In this document: in pieces, positions 5,169 through 5,857 of the stretch
How positions within the stretch are numbered: the first letter of the stretch is position 1
Layout: each line of letters opens with the position of its first letter
Assembly (NCBI GenBank): GCA_022745215.1
Contig: JAIIWC010000080.1
Coordinates: 1-5,857 of the forward strand
DNA: 5,857 nt
Direction of reading: 5' to 3'
DNA from: Collinsella sp.
GTDB lineage: Bacteria; Actinomycetota; Coriobacteriia; Coriobacteriales; Coriobacteriaceae
The notes under the pieces: model-generated
Database searches by the model: none
The model's input: only the letters and a program-made list of their open reading frames with translations
What the model was told of the DNA's origin: nothing
Position numbers and translations under genes: made by a program

Positions 5169-5857
5169 ATGATTGCAAAGACCATTCGCACCTGTTTTCC
5201 GATCGCTGCGGCTGCCGTTTCCGACAAGGCCGAGGAGATCAACAAGCTCAACGTCTTCCCCGTACCCGATGGCGATACCGGCACCAACATGTCGCTCACG
5301 CTCGCCTCGGTGACCAAGGAGCTCTCTGCGCTTCCCGCCGACGCCGACATGGAGGCCATCGCCGGCGCCATCACCCATGGCTCCCTCATGGGCGCTCGCG
5401 GTAACTCGGGCGTTATCACTTCGCAGATCCTGCGCGGCGTGGCCGAGGGCCTCGTCTCTGCCGACGAACCCGTTACGTCCGCCAACATCGCCTTCGCCTT
5501 CCGTCGGGCCGTCAAGGTCGCCTTCCAGGCCGTTCGTAAGCCCATCGAGGGCACGATCCTCACGGTCCTGCGCGACGTCTCGACCAAGGCCGACGAGTGC
5601 GAGAAGAAGAAGTTCTCGGCCGAGGACGCGCTCGACGCCATCGTCGTCGAGGCCTATCAGTCCGTCGCCCGTACGCCCGACCTGCTGCCCGTCCTCAAGG
5701 AGAACGGCGTAGTCGACTCTGGCGCCTTTGGCTTTGCCATCTTCCTGGAGAACTTTGTTGCTGCCGCTCTTGGCCGCAGCACCGTGGTCGAGGATTTCTC
5801 CGCTACGTTTGACTCCGCCGGCTCCGCCCGCGATGCGGCTCTCGGCCGTGTGGAGAT
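5169..5857 (+). CDS. fakA: DAK2-domain fatty-acid-kinase-like protein (FakA/YloV), 3'-truncated by the window edge
   Basis: FakA phosphorylates fatty acids held by a FakB (DegV-family) protein, giving acyl-phosphate for phospholipid synthesis. Only the first 229 codons are present, and the frame is open to the end of the window. They cover the N-terminal DAK2 (DhaL-like) ATP-binding domain. LNVFPVPDGDTGTNM at 27-41 carries the metal-binding Asp pair D34 and D36. GARGNSGVITSQILRG lies at 75-90, GTILTVLRD at 128-136, and GVVDSGAFGF at 180-189. The middle and C-terminal domains that separate FakA from plain dihydroxyacetone kinase subunit DhaL are outside the window. The LNVFPVPDGDTGTNM signature and the Gls24-family neighbour favour FakA/YloV. 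The ATG at 5169 follows GGAG at 5153-5156 with a rather long 12-base gap. No other in-frame start codon lies between them. It is cotranscribed with the preceding gene. Confidence 0.9.
   Translation, partial: MIAKTIRTCFPIAAAAVSDKAEEINKLNVFPVPDGDTGTNMSLTLASVTKELSALPADADMEAIAGAITHGSLMGARGNSGVITSQILRGVAEGLVSADEPVTSANIAFAFRRAVKVAFQAVRKPIEGTILTVLRDVSTKADECEKKKFSAEDALDAIVVEAYQSVARTPDLLPVLKENGVVDSGAFGFAIFLENFVAAALGRSTVVEDFSATFDSAGSARDAALGRVE

Noticed and set aside
4626..5378. Minus-strand frame of 250 codons
   Set aside because: It lies opposite the Gls24-family and DAK2 genes, starts in no plausible ribosome binding context and its product resembles no family I know. It is a GC-rich antisense shadow.

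Overview
The window is a stretch of bacterial housekeeping chromosome, GC-rich and read entirely on the + strand. The gene content, codon use, preference for GTG starts (dnaG, rpoD and the Gls24-family gene) and the style of the primary sigma factor suggest a high-GC Gram-positive. My best guess is a gut Coriobacteriia such as Collinsella or a relative. That placement is an inference from protein style, not a database match.

Layout. Bases 2-625 hold the 3' part of ribF (riboflavin kinase/FAD synthetase). It overlaps by 8 bases the GTG start of dnaG (618-2726, DNA primase). A 110-base gap with a candidate extended -10 promoter leads to rpoD (2837-4186, primary sigma factor). The start of rpoD is best placed at an internal GTG directly behind a strong ribosome binding site. 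A long hairpin at 4200-4234 closes rpoD. ribF-dnaG-rpoD therefore looks like one co-directional block that feeds cofactor synthesis, replication priming and transcription initiation, a variant of the classical dnaG-rpoD macromolecular synthesis arrangement.

Bases 4239-4321 carry the least ordinary element: three copies of a 14-base GGGGACGTTCTT-type core, two direct and one inverted, separated by the palindrome GACTAGTC. The outer copies form a 32-bp stem with one mismatch, and the middle copy lies in the loop. It looks like a REP/REPIN-type mobile repeat. A good promoter (TTGCCC-16-TATAAT) follows and drives two identical tRNA-Asn(GTT) genes (4407-4481 and 4516-4590). A terminator-like hairpin lies between them and a strong intrinsic terminator follows the second.

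The last block is a separate two-gene unit: an Asp23/Gls24-family protein (4785-5141) and, 27 bases later, the 5' part of a DAK2-domain fatty-acid-kinase-like gene (5169 to the window end), matching the yloU-yloV pairing of Firmicutes. I see no CRISPR array, prophage, toxin-antitoxin pair or new enzyme system. The candidate for novelty is the structured repeat between rpoD and the tRNA genes.
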